From positions 1-38,119 of the forward strand of contig NZ_ANPE02000100.1 of assembly GCF_000328305.2 (NCBI RefSeq): 38,119 nt of DNA. Reading direction: 5' to 3'. The number at the start of each line of letters is the position of its first letter. Positions within the stretch are counted from its first letter, which is position 1. Below the pieces are notes generated by a model. It was given only the letters and a program-made list of their open reading frames with translations, was not told the origin of the DNA and did not search any database. Position numbers and translations under genes: made by a program. This DNA comes from Arthrobacter crystallopoietes BAB-32. Lineage in GTDB: Bacteria > Actinomycetota > Actinomycetes > Actinomycetales > Micrococcaceae. This document shows, piece by piece, positions 17,657 through 28,100 of the stretch.

Positions 17657-17738
17657 ACCGACGGGGTTGGGATAGACTGCTGGCTGGCGCCGCAATCGCA
17701 TCGCGCCTGATCACACGCACTTTTACCCGGGGGAATCC

Positions 17739-18428
17739 GTGTCACATCAGTCTGAAACACCGTCCACCAATCCGCAGGGCAACACCCCGCAGAGCGAAGG
17801 GCAAACGCAGCAGCCGGCAGGCCAGCCGGGCAGCTACGGTCGGCCGTATGGCCAAGGCACGGCCCACGCCTCGCAGTACGCCGGCTACCCCGACCAGGCC
17901 GGCTACGGCTACCAGCAGGCGCCGAAGCAGAAGAGCGGCCTGGCTATCACCGCGCTGGTGCTCGGTATCGTCGCCATTGGCGCTTCCTTCATCCCGTTCC
18001 TGGGCATGGTCAGCTTCATCCTGGGCCCGCTGGCGGTCATCTTCGGCATCATCGCGCTGGTGAAGAAGCAGAAGAAGGGCTTTTCCATCACCGGCATCGT
18101 GCTTGGCGCGCTCGGCGCGATCATCGCCGGCATCATCACCGCGGTTATGGCAGTGGCGATCTCGTCGGTGACCGGCGAGCACACCGTCCAGTACAAGGTG
18201 ACCGCCGACGGGCCGGCGACCGTTGTCTACACTGACGGGCTCGATCCTGTGCAGGAAGAGATCACAGGCGACTGGGAGCAGGAAATCACCTTCACCGGAG
18301 TTCCCGTTGGCGCCTTGACCGTCGTGTCCGATGGAAACGTCAGCTGCGAAATCATCATGGACGGCCAGTCCGCGGCCACCAACTCGGGCGTCGGCCAAGC
18401 CGACTGCGTAATCGAAGAAATTCAGTAA
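17739..18428 (+). CDS. DUF4190-type membrane protein with MmpS-like C-terminal domain
   Basis: The 229-residue protein has three parts. Residues 1-63 are a Gln/Pro/Gly/Tyr-rich disordered cytosolic segment. Residues 65-145 hold three hydrophobic segments with the DUF4190 pattern (SGLAITALVLGIVAIG and FSITGIVLGALGAIIAG). The extracytoplasmic tail (TVQYKVTADGPATVVYTDG) resembles MmpS and related small beta-sandwich domains. The function is unknown. The GTG at 17739 follows GGGGGAATCC, a good binding site. It appears monocistronic, bounded by hairpins on both sides. Confidence 0.75.
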   Translation: MSHQSETPSTNPQGNTPQSEGQTQQPAGQPGSYGRPYGQGTAHASQYAGYPDQAGYGYQQAPKQKSGLAITALVLGIVAIGASFIPFLGMVSFILGPLAVIFGIIALVKKQKKGFSITGIVLGALGAIIAGIITAVMAVAISSVTGEHTVQYKVTADGPATVVYTDGLDPVQEEITGDWEQEITFTGVPVGALTVVSDGNVSCEIIMDGQSAATNSGVGQADCVIEEIQ

Positions 18429-18452
18429 CCGGCGATTCCCGCCGGTAAGCAG

Positions 18453-18489
18453 CAGCGGCCTCTTCCCTGGATTGGGGAGGAGGCCGCTG
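18453..18489. terminator. Bidirectional hairpin between the DUF4190 gene and vsr
   Basis: CAGCGGCCTC (18453-18462) pairs with GAGGCCGCTG (18480-18489) and the stem continues with CCC/GGG. A smaller hairpin, ACCGGCG...CGCCGGT, lies just before it (18428-18446). It sits between convergent genes. Confidence 0.6.
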
Positions 18490-18534
18490 GCGTTTCCTGG
18501 CCGCTGCAGCCAGTTTTCCCATTCGCGGCCGTTG

Positions 18535-18963
18535 TCAGTCGAGGAAGCTGACCAGCCGGTTTTCCAGCTCGGACAGATCGGTGCTTCTTTTGAACTCGCA
18601 CTCCCAGACGGTCAGCACCTGCCAGCCCTCTGCTTGGAGCTGCTGCCGCTGGTCGGCATCACGGGCTGCGGTGCGCTCACGTTTGGCGGACCAGAACTCC
18701 GCATTGTTCTTCGGCGCGTGCTGGCCCGCCCGGCAGTCATGCGAGTGCCAGAAGCAACCGTTCACGAAGATGACCTTGCGCCGTCCTGCGAATACGAGGT
18801 CCGGCTTGCCCGGCAGCTTCCCGCCCGCCGCCGAGCCATGCAAGCGGTAGCGGTAGCCGCGGGCGTGCAGCAGCTGGCGCACCAGCAGTTCGGGTTTGGT
18901 GTTCTTGCCGCGGATCCTGGACATGTTGGCGCTGCGCTGCTCGGGAGTGAGCTTGTCCGCCAT
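18535..18963 (-). CDS. vsr: Very short patch repair (Vsr) T:G mismatch endonuclease
   Basis: The 142-residue protein has the Vsr layout: an N-terminal RSANMSRIRGKNTKPE, the catalytic segment LPGKPDLVFAGRRKVIFVNG with the active-site Asp, and the zinc-site segment GCFWHSHDC. FW..K then RD (NAEFWSAKRERTAARD) and ECE near the C-terminus complete it. Vsr nicks 5' of the T in T:G mismatches caused by deamination of 5-methylcytosine. It is normally paired with a cytosine-5 methyltransferase, but none lies in this window. The ATG at 18963 precedes the conserved start DKLTPEQRS. Confidence 0.92.
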   Translation of the reverse strand: MADKLTPEQRSANMSRIRGKNTKPELLVRQLLHARGYRYRLHGSAAGGKLPGKPDLVFAGRRKVIFVNGCFWHSHDCRAGQHAPKNNAEFWSAKRERTAARDADQRQQLQAEGWQVLTVWECEFKRSTDLSELENRLVSFLD

Positions 18964-19003
18964 GCCTCCAGTCTAGTGTTCCAGGAATGCAGTAGGCCGG
19001 CTA

Positions 19004-19039
19004 AACCCACTACATTCATAGTGGGTTGGGCGGTAGGAT
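19004..19039 (+). promoter_or_regulatory. Operator-like inverted repeat and -10 box upstream of metF
   Basis: AACCCACTA and TAGTGGGTT (19004-19012 and 19019-19027) form a perfect 9-bp inverted repeat with a 6-nt spacer. A TAGGAT -10 box follows at 19034-19039, so the repeat covers the -35 region. A related site lies in the ligM promoter. Confidence 0.6.
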
Positions 19040-19048
19040 CGTCTCAGT

Positions 19049-19103
19049 CCCGCCCGGCTTCATCGACGAAACATCCGGGCCTGCGTAGAGTGCGGACGGC
19101 GGG
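19049..19103 (+). promoter_or_regulatory. Structured 5' leader of metF
   Basis: CCCGCC (19049-19054) can pair with GGCGGG (19098-19103), and the overlapping GCCCGG (19052-19057) can pair with CCGGGC (19075-19080). The two helices compete, which could make a switch. I cannot match it to a known riboswitch class. Confidence 0.3.
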
Positions 19104-19130
19104 AGCAGACGGAGGAAGGGGCACTTCGAC

Positions 19131-19991
19131 ATGGCTGGACAGATTCCCGACAACGCGGCAGTGATGAGTCTGTTGGATGATTTTTCGCTCGAGATGACCG
19201 GCAAGGACGTGCCTGCGCTCGAAGAGGCCGCCGCCCTGATTCCGGCCGGAACCCGGATCAACGTGACCTTCCTGGCCAACGAGGACCTGCCGATGCGCGT
19301 GGCGGCAGCGGCGGCGGTCAAGAGGCTTGGTTTCGTCCCCGTCCCGCATATTTCCGCGCGGCGGCTGGCCTCCCGGTCGGAGCTGGAGGAGTTCCTCGCG
19401 GCGCTCGCGGAAGCGGCTGCTCCCGAAGATGTCTTTGTCGTGGGCGGGGATCCTGCCGAACCGTTGGGGCCGTACGAGGATTCGCTCGCCCTGATCCGCA
19501 CCGGCCTGCTGGGCGGCTACGGTATCCGCCGGGTCAGCATCGCCGGTTATCCCGAGGGCCATCCGGACATCAGCCAGGGCCAACTGTGGCAGGCGGTGAC
19601 GGGCAAGGCAGCAGCCCTGAAAGAGCAGGGGCTGGAGGCGGCGATCATCACGCAGTTCGGCTTCGACGCCGATCCGGTCTTCGACTGGCTGCTGGAATTG
19701 CGCCGCCGCGACGTGGACGCGCCGGTGCGGCTGGGCGTACCGGGACCCGCAGGGGTCAAGCGGCTGCTCAACTATGCCCGGCGCTTCGGTGTGGCCTCCT
19801 CTGCCGGCATCGTGCATAAGTACGGCTTCTCGCTGGCCAACCTGCTGGGCACCGCCGGGCCCGACAAGTTCCTCCGTGAGATCGCTGCCCGCCACGAGGA
19901 GTCGGTGCACGGCAGGATGCTGGTGCATTTCTACACCTTCGGCGGGTTGAAGGCGACGGCCGGATGGGTCCGCGACTTCCGCACGAAGTGA
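19131..19991 (+). CDS. metF: Methylenetetrahydrofolate reductase (MetF-like)
   Basis: The 286-residue flavoprotein reads as a member of the MTHFR TIM-barrel family. It has INVTFLANEDLP early, then FVPVPHISARRL, VFVVGGDPAEPLGPY, and IRRVSIAGYPEGHPD around residues 140-155, the last typical of MetF. It would interconvert 5-methyl-THF and 5,10-methylene-THF using NAD(P)H. Its closest-looking relatives are the short MetF proteins that accompany LigM-type O-demethylases, where the enzyme oxidises the methyl-THF they produce. The LigM-like gene lies 0.65 kb away with a related operator, so a catabolic one-carbon role is more likely than methionine synthesis. The ATG at 19131 follows AAGGGG. Confidence 0.85.
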   Translation: MAGQIPDNAAVMSLLDDFSLEMTGKDVPALEEAAALIPAGTRINVTFLANEDLPMRVAAAAAVKRLGFVPVPHISARRLASRSELEEFLAALAEAAAPEDVFVVGGDPAEPLGPYEDSLALIRTGLLGGYGIRRVSIAGYPEGHPDISQGQLWQAVTGKAAALKEQGLEAAIITQFGFDADPVFDWLLELRRRDVDAPVRLGVPGPAGVKRLLNYARRFGVASSAGIVHKYGFSLANLLGTAGPDKFLREIAARHEESVHGRMLVHFYTFGGLKATAGWVRDFRTK

Positions 19992-20016
19992 CACCTGGAG
20001 GAAGTGGAGGTATCTG

Positions 20017-22057
<2,041 letters not shown>

Positions 22058-22162
22058 CTAGATCTTGACCTAGCCGTGGATATCCAGGACGTAGGCTGCG
22101 GCTCTGTTTCCTGACTTGGGGAATTGCTCCTTGGATCGGTTGGCCGCGAAGTGACAGGACTC

Positions 22163-22196
22163 ACGCTAGCTGACATGACCCACTATCGCTATAGGT
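22163..22196 (-). promoter_or_regulatory. ligM promoter with operator-like site
   Basis: On the minus strand TAGTGGGT (22185-22178) precedes a TAGCGT -10 box (22168-22163) by 9 nt. TAGTGGGT is identical to the right arm of the metF repeat; the left arm (ACC-TATAG) is degenerate. The site covers the -35 region, as it does at metF. Confidence 0.5.
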
Positions 22197-22211
22197 ATTT
22201 TCGTGCGGCGC

Positions 22212-22613
22212 TCAGAGGGCCGCCGCGCCGTCCTCGGCGACGGTCTGGTCCTGTTCGCCGCTGCCGCCGCTGACGCCAATGGCGCCGACCACCTGGCCGT
22301 CCCGGCTGAGGGGGATGCCGCCGGCGAATATCATGATGCGGCCGTGGTTGCTGGCGTGGATGCCGTAGAACTGCTGGTTTGGCTGGGCGTTGTCGCCCAG
22401 GTCCTTGGTCTGGATGTCGAAAGCGCGCGACGTGAACGCCTTATTGATGGAGATGTCGATACTGCCCAGCCAGGCCCCATCCATCCGTACATGCGAAACG
22501 AGGTTGCCACCGGAGTCGACGACGGCGATGTTCATGGGCTGGCCGATTTCGGCGGCTTTGGCCTCCGCAGCGGAAATGATGGCGCGGGCCTCAGCCAGAT
22601 TCACTGTGTTCAT
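22212..22613 (-). CDS. GlcG/HbpS-family (DUF336) protein
   Basis: The 133-residue protein is a full-length DUF336 domain: AEARAIISAAEAKAAEIGQPMNIAVVDSGGNLVSHVRMDGA, then GIPLSRDGQVVGAIGVSGGSGEQDQTVAEDGA. Relatives include the haem-binding HbpS sensor of Streptomyces and GlcG, and many sit in aromatic-degradation clusters; the biochemical role is unclear. The ATG at 22613 follows GGAGGAATCCG, a strong binding site, so the longer open frame upstream is rejected. It precedes ligM on the same strand with a 169-bp gap that contains a separate ligM promoter. Confidence 0.82.
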   Translation of the reverse strand: MNTVNLAEARAIISAAEAKAAEIGQPMNIAVVDSGGNLVSHVRMDGAWLGSIDISINKAFTSRAFDIQTKDLGDNAQPNQQFYGIHASNHGRIMIFAGGIPLSRDGQVVGAIGVSGGSGEQDQTVAEDGAAAL

Positions 22614-22722
22614 CGGATTCCTCCAAGGAACCGCCGGCAAGGCGCGTCTTTGCGCCCTGTGTGGACGCGGCGGTACGCACATCCACGGTAGTCCCGCCGA
22701 CCAGTGCTGGCTAGGCACGAAA

Positions 22723-22761
22723 AACGGGGGCTATGCGGCTTCATGCCGCACAGCCCCCGTT
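22723..22761 (-). terminator. Rho-independent terminator of the M23 peptidase gene
   Basis: A 17-bp stem with one mismatch and a 5-nt loop is followed on the minus strand by TTTTT. It lies 40 nt after the peptidase stop codon and is the clearest intrinsic terminator in the window. Confidence 0.85.
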
Positions 22762-22800
22762 CCAGAGCCTTCGGGCCTGCCTGCGCAGGCCCGTACGCAA

Positions 22801-23637
22801 TTAGAGGTACTTGGCCGGATCCACGTCGTCCCCATCGATCTGGACCTCGAAGTGCAGGTGGCAGCCGGTCGAGTTGCCGGTCGTACCCAGCGACGCGATG
22901 TTGTCTCCGGCGGAAACCTTCGCGCCCTGGCTGACGCCAATGCTCTGCAGGTGGTTGTAGGTGGTGGTCATGCCGTCGGCATGCTTGATCACCACGCGGT
23001 TGCCGTAGCCGCCAGCGCTGGAAGAGGTCTCCTCGACGGTGCCTGCTGCTGCAGCAGTAACGGGAGTGCCGCATTCCAGTGCGAAGTCCAGGCCGTTATG
23101 GAATTCACCGGCGGCACCGGTAACCGGGTTGATCCGGTAGCCGAAGCCGGAGCTGGTGACCATCTCCTGGACCGGCGATACCAGGCCTTCGTTGGAAGCC
23201 TTCTGTTCCGCTGCCTTCTTGGCCTTGGCCTCCTCGGCCTTCTTGGCTGCCGCCTCAGACTTGGCCTCGTCCTTCACGGACGCTGCTGCGGCCTCCATCC
23301 CGGTCTTTTCGGGAGCAGGTTTGCTGCTGACCTCGACCCGGGTGAAGTCGGCGGCTGCGTCTTCCGGAGCGGTGACGGCGGCCGGGCTGACGCTGGCAGC
23401 CTGGGTTGTGCCGAGCTGCTCTGCGCCGGCCTGGGCGGTGGGAACGGCTGCGAGAGCCAGGATGCCCGTGGTGGCCAGGGCGATACCGAACTTCTGGCTC
23501 CGGGTGGCGAAGAAACTATGGCCCGTGCCGTTGTCGTCGGCGCGGCGGCGGCCTTCGGTCCCGTTGCCGCGGACAGTGGCTAGCAGGGAGGTGTCGGTGG
23601 AGCGACGGCGGCCGCGCATGGGTGTCTTGTTGTTCAA
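22801..23637 (-). CDS. Secreted M23 family metallopeptidase (cell-wall endopeptidase)
   Basis: The 278-residue protein has an Arg-rich N-terminus, a hydrophobic export segment at about 49-70 ending PTAQAGA, and an Ala/Lys/Glu coiled coil (KDEAKSEAAAKK, near 125-150). A C-terminal LytM/M23 domain follows. Zinc ligands are H180 and D184 (HNGLD) and H262 in HLH; H229 is the likely catalytic His. It would cut peptidoglycan cross-bridges outside the cell. The TTG at 23637 is favoured because GAGAGG lies 8 nt upstream, directly after a c-di-AMP riboswitch; ATG 23619 is the alternative. The longer upstream frame runs through the riboswitch and is not coding. Confidence 0.88.
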   Translation of the reverse strand: MNNKTPMRGRRRSTDTSLLATVRGNGTEGRRRADDNGTGHSFFATRSQKFGIALATTGILALAAVPTAQAGAEQLGTTQAASVSPAAVTAPEDAAADFTRVEVSSKPAPEKTGMEAAAASVKDEAKSEAAAKKAEEAKAKKAAEQKASNEGLVSPVQEMVTSSGFGYRINPVTGAAGEFHNGLDFALECGTPVTAAAAGTVEETSSSAGGYGNRVVIKHADGMTTTYNHLQSIGVSQGAKVSAGDNIASLGTTGNSTGCHLHFEVQIDGDDVDPAKYL

Positions 23638-23649
23638 GGGGAATCCTCT

Positions 23650-23805
23650 CGTGGCGCCGGCGAAGTTAGCTGTCGGATTCGAGCCAGAGAGTTGTGCTCG
23701 GTTCGCCGGCGGGCAGGATTCAGCGATCTCTGCGGCCGTACGAACTTCACCCCAAGGCGCCCCCAAGCGCCAAAAAGTGGTTCCTCCGCCCCTGTCGGGA
23801 AAATC
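23650..23805 (-). ncRNA. ydaO-type c-di-AMP riboswitch
   Basis: On the minus strand the leader contains GGGGCGGAGGAACCAC, then TTGGGGTGAA, and near the 3' end CTCGAATCCGACAGCTAAC followed by TTCGCCGGCG. These are the conserved blocks of the actinobacterial ydaO (c-di-AMP) riboswitch found upstream of rpf and other wall hydrolase genes. In that class ligand binding turns expression off. A further pairing of GGATCC (23812-23817) with GGATTC (23641-23646), which overlaps the ribosome binding site, is possible and would suit control of translation. The ends are approximate. Confidence 0.9.
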
Positions 23806-23883
23806 TTGAACGGATCCGGTCTGCTGACAGGGCTAGGCGGGCAGCCGGGTTTTGCTACCACCGGGAGCGTGGCAACGCAATCA

Positions 23884-23913
23884 AACTTACCTGCTGGTCA
23901 CGAGCTGTTACAA
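23884..23913 (-). promoter_or_regulatory. Candidate promoter of the riboswitch-M23 transcript
   Basis: On the minus strand TTGTAA (23913-23908) and TAAGTT (23889-23884) are 18 nt apart, about 75 nt before the conserved riboswitch core. In the rest of the 23638-24118 gap (23914-24118) I see no gene, only the region upstream of the FMN reductase. Confidence 0.35.
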
Positions 23914-24118
23914 ACTCGTTATAGGTGTTTGTCGACACATCAACGTTTAAGCGGCGTGGCGGCTTGCCCGTAAGTGCGTCGCCGCGCAAGGGACTTCCGT
24001 GCCGACTTCCGCATGTCGTGCTGCACGACCCTGTGGAGCGGGTGGAATAAACGGCATGGCATGCTGGTTCCAGAAGTAAATGCAATCGCATGAACAGTTG
24101 AGGAACCAGGAGAACAGC

Positions 24119-24742
24119 ATGTCCGAACGCAAGATCGTCGTATTGTCCGCGGGCTTGGGCGTTCCATCTTCCAGCCGGATGCTGGCGGACCAGCTCGCCA
24201 AGTCCGCTGCCAAGCGCTTGGCCTTGACCGAGGAGAGAGCTGTTATTGAGACCTTCGAGCTGCGGGAGTACGCCGTGGATATCGCCAATAACATGGTGAC
24301 CGGCTACGCGGGCCCAAAGCTTGCAGCAATGATTGAAGCGGTCACCTCTGCTGATGCGCTGATCGCGGTCACGCCGGTCTTCAGTGCCTCCTACAGCGGC
24401 CTGTTCAAGTCATTCTTCGATGTCATCGACAAGGACTCACTGGCCGGGAAGCCGATCCTGGTCGGCGCGACCGGCGGCACCGCCCGCCACTCGCTGGCGC
24501 TCGATTACGCCATCCGCCCGCTGTTCAGCTACCTGCGGGCGCGGACCACCCAGACTGTCGTTTTTGCCGCACCCGAAGACTGGGGATCAGGGGAGGGGAC
24601 GGGCAGCAGCATTGAGCGCCGTTCCGACCGCGCCGCGGCCGAGCTGGTCGCGCTGATCCAAGGTAGCTCGGCTCCTGAGACCGGCCGTGGCGGCGTGGAA
24701 TCCCTCAGCTTCGAGGAGATCCTGGCGAACGTCGGCCACTGA
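24119..24742 (+). CDS. NAD(P)H-dependent FMN reductase (CE1759-like)
   Basis: The 207-residue flavodoxin-fold protein has the flavin phosphate loop SAGLGVPSSSRMLADQLA (about 10-27), TPVFSASYSGLFKSFFDVID (about 93-112) and GATGGTARHSLALDYAI. It resembles the FMN reductases that feed reduced flavin to a luciferase-like monooxygenase, often encoded next door; no such partner is present here. The ATG at 24119 has AGGAGA 6 nt upstream, so the upstream in-frame ATG at 24080 is not used. It is convergent with the PPOX gene. Confidence 0.82.
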   Translation: MSERKIVVLSAGLGVPSSSRMLADQLAKSAAKRLALTEERAVIETFELREYAVDIANNMVTGYAGPKLAAMIEAVTSADALIAVTPVFSASYSGLFKSFFDVIDKDSLAGKPILVGATGGTARHSLALDYAIRPLFSYLRARTTQTVVFAAPEDWGSGEGTGSSIERRSDRAAAELVALIQGSSAPETGRGGVESLSFEEILANVGH

Positions 24743-24762
24743 GCAGGCGGTGCCGGGGCGTC

Positions 24763-25188
24763 CTAGAAGCGTTCGGGCTGCTGGCCGAGGATGAAGTGCC
24801 GGCCGGTGATCCGTGTCGGCTTGACCTCGATATAGAAGTCCTTGAGCGTCGGAATCCAGGTCTTCAGTCCCAGGCTCTCGGCGGCGGCGATCTCCTCGCC
24901 GGACTGCAGGATCCGGGCCGTGCCTTTGATGACGACGCTCCAGGCTTCATCGCTGCTGATTCCGTCCGTTTCGAAGAGGACGTTCTCGTTGATGGCGATC
25001 TCAGCCAGCTTGGTGCCCGGCGCGCTGCGCATCATGAGCAGGTTGTTGTGCGCCAGGTAGTTGATCGGGAAGATATCCGTCTCGCCCGCAGCAGTGAGGA
25101 CGATCCTGCCGTGTCGGGTATTGGTGAGCAGCTTCCAGCACTGTTCGTCGGTGAGTTCGAGGACCGGGTCGTCATGTTCAAACATCAT
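24763..25188 (-). CDS. Pyridoxamine 5'-phosphate oxidase-family flavin-binding protein
   Basis: The 141-residue protein has the split-barrel PPOX pattern: CWKLLTNTRHGRIVLTAAGETDIFPINYLAHNNLLMMRSAPGTKLAEI, then SVVIKGTARIL, ending VKPTRITGRHFI. Such proteins bind FMN or F420 and reduce small ligands; the substrate is unknown. It begins with ATGATG inside the last 11 bp of the nuclease-helicase gene, so it is translated as the second gene of that operon. Any role in DNA processing is not apparent. Confidence 0.82.
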   Translation of the reverse strand: MMFEHDDPVLELTDEQCWKLLTNTRHGRIVLTAAGETDIFPINYLAHNNLLMMRSAPGTKLAEIAINENVLFETDGISSDEAWSVVIKGTARILQSGEEIAAAESLGLKTWIPTLKDFYIEVKPTRITGRHFILGQQPERF

Positions 25189-28100
25189 GCTCCAATCTTC
25201 TACGACCGGTAGAAGATTGTGAAGGGTCCGGCATGCAAAGTCCGATAAACGCGCCCAGTTCCTCGAGCCCTTCCGGCCTGGCCGGCAAGTAGCCGGTCAG
25301 GGCCTGCGAACGGACAATGACGGCACGCCATTGGCCGCGGGAAACCGCCACGTTCATGCGGTTGCGGTTCAGGACGAAGTCCATTCCGCGCAGCGCCCGG
25401 GTTGCGTCCGACACGGCCGTCGAGATGATCACCACGGGGGCTTCGCGGCCCTGGAACTTGTCCACGGTTCCTACCCGGACATCGGGGAGTCCGTCCGCTT
25501 CCAGGCAGTGCCGAATCAGCTGGACCTGGGCGTTGTAGGGCGCCACTACGAGGATGTCGGCCTGGGCCAAGGGGCGGGCGGAGGGGCCTGCCTGTGGATC
25601 CGTCCACGGCAGGCCAAGGTGCCGGCGGACTTGGCGGACCACTTCGCCGGCTTCCTCGGGTGAGGAGGTGGAGTTGCCGGAATGTTCCAGGAGCACGCAC
25701 TCGACGCCTGGCGCTGCTCCCTCCAGGAGGCGTCCGCTGGCGGCGGAGGCACTGGAGAGGCGGCCTTCATAGGAGAGTTCCGAGACTGCCTGGCACAGGT
25801 CGGGGTGCATCCGCCAGCTCAGTGCGAGGAAATAGCCAAGCTCTTCCGGCAGGGTGGCGTGGCCGGCGGAGAGCCATCCAAGCGCCGACTGGTCCACCGG
25901 CTCCGGATGCGTGCCCTGCGTGACCTGGGGCAGTTGCTGCGGATCCCCGAGAAGCAGCAGCCGCCGGGCGGCTTGGGAGACCGCCAGCGTGTTGGCCAGC
26001 GAGAATTGCCCGGCCTCGTCGATCACGAGCAGGTCCAAGGAACCGGCGGGCACATTGCTGCCGGTCATGGTCCAGGCAGTTCCGCCCACCAACGCGCCGC
26101 CGGCGGCACCCAGGAGCCGGGCCACGTCCGCATCCGTGGTCTGGTGCCACGGAACCGGGTTTCCGTTCGACTTCTTCGCGACGCGGTCCAGCGGGACACC
26201 GCCCTTCTCGATGGCAGCGGTCATCATGTGTTCGACGACGGCATGTGACTGGGCGACGACGCCGATCTTCCAGCCGCGTTCGACGAGGCGGCCGATCACA
26301 TGGGCGCCGACGTGCGTCTTGCCGGAACCCGGCGGGCCCTGGACGGCGAGATAGGAATGGTCGAGGTCCGCGACGGCTGCCGCAATGGCATCGATGTAGG
26401 CATCCGCCCCCTCGCCGACCTGCGGCAGGGCAGGCAGCGTGGCCAGCCGGGGCCGCAACCGCTGCAACAGATCCAGTGCCGGCTGCTGCGGCAGGCGCGG
26501 CAGGTTCCGGCCCACTTCGGCGGCCAGCGCGGACAACGCCTCCCGGAGCGGCTTGCTGCTTGGCGGCTGGTCCGGAGTGAGCGCCATGGGCAGCTCATGG
26601 TACTCCTCGGCCGTCCGGGGCAGCCGTTCGTCCAGCAGCACAACGTCCTTGTCCCCGACGGCATCCAGTCCGACGACTTCGCTGCCAAAGCAAAAGCCGC
26701 GGTAGTTGACCCCGGTGTCCTGGTCGTACAGGTGCCGGGGGAGCGGCGGATCATAGACACGGCACAGCTTGGTGCCTTCCTTGATCGTTGACCCCGGGGC
26801 GAGCGTCCCCGTCAGCCGGAGCCGCCGGACCGGGTTTTTCCGCGGGGACGGCTTGGCCCAATCCTGCAGCACTTCGCCCGACTCGACCGTGAAGACGTCG
26901 CGGGTTTCCCACCAGTCGGACAGGGGCGCATTCAGCCGGTCGAAGTGGCCCCACCAGAACTGTTTGTCTTCCCGGCGGTGGTAGCCGACGGAGGCAGCGA
27001 CCATGGCGACGGCCTGGTCGGCCGCCGAGATTTCCCTGCCCGCGTGCAGCGCTCTTTCGGTCGCGGCGGCGACGTGCTCCAGCAGCCGTGCCTCTTCCGG
27101 CGACGGATCATCCGGGGCACGCTCCGCTGCGGCGGCCGGAGGCTGGGCGCGGGGGATCCCGCGTTTGTCGGCAAGCTCCAGCAGCCAGTTGCGGAGCCGG
27201 AGCGTCGAGAGGCAGTCGTACTCGTTGTAGTCCCGGATGCTGGCGAGGATGCGTTCGGCCTCCGCCGCGCGGCCGCTGTCCCGCGCTTCGCAGTACAGTG
27301 CATACGCAATCACGGAGGCGCCTGCGTCCTTGACCTCCCCGGCGCGCAGATTGTCGCCCATGTACAGCGGCTCAAGCTTCTTGATGCTGTAGGACTTCTC
27401 CGAGATCCGCAGGCTGTTGCGCACCACATCGTAGAGGTCCACCAGCACTCCCTCGCGCAGCAGGGTGTCTACGGCATCTTCACCGATGACGTGCTGCAGG
27501 GACAGCCTGCGCAGGGCGGCCTTTTCATAGTTGGCGTAGTGGTAGATATGCAGGTCCGGGAACTGCTGCCGGCGGCGCGCCACGTAGTCGAGGAAGTCGG
27601 CCAGCGCCTTGCCCTCCTCAGCGCGGCTGTGCGCCCAGAACGGCCGGAAGGGCGGGACGGCGCCGGGATCCGCGGGGTTTTCCATCACCCCGAACAGGTA
27701 CTCCAGGCCCCACTCACCTGTCTGGTCCTGCCAGAGCGGATCGCCTTCGAAGTCGAAGAAGATATCGCCTTCACTGGACCGCGGCAGCGTGCCCAGCGCG
27801 TTCGCCTCCAGCAGCCGGTAGGCCAGGCGGTGGGCCGTTCCGTCACCGTCGGTGTATTCCACCGCGCCGTCCGGCTCGGCCAGGCCGGTCTGCATTCTGG
27901 CCTGGTCCCGTAGCCGGGCGAGCGCGCCGTCCGGGGACTCGCCCGCCGGCAGCTCCATGGCGGCGAGCAGGTCGATCGTGGTGATCCCGAGGGCATGCAG
28001 CTTGCGCCGCCGCGTGCTGCCCATGCGGGACACGAGCCGCAGGTCCCGGTGCAGGGCCACCTGCTCGGCACAGTAGTCGCAGCGGCCGCACGCCGTGTAC

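Noticed and set aside
15756-17720. 654-codon minus-strand frame
   Set aside because: Antisense to the ThDP enzyme and part of the ureohydrolase; no motifs.
23692-23973. Plus-strand small frames opposite the M23 leader
   Set aside because: They overlap the c-di-AMP riboswitch on the other strand, whose conserved blocks explain the sequence.
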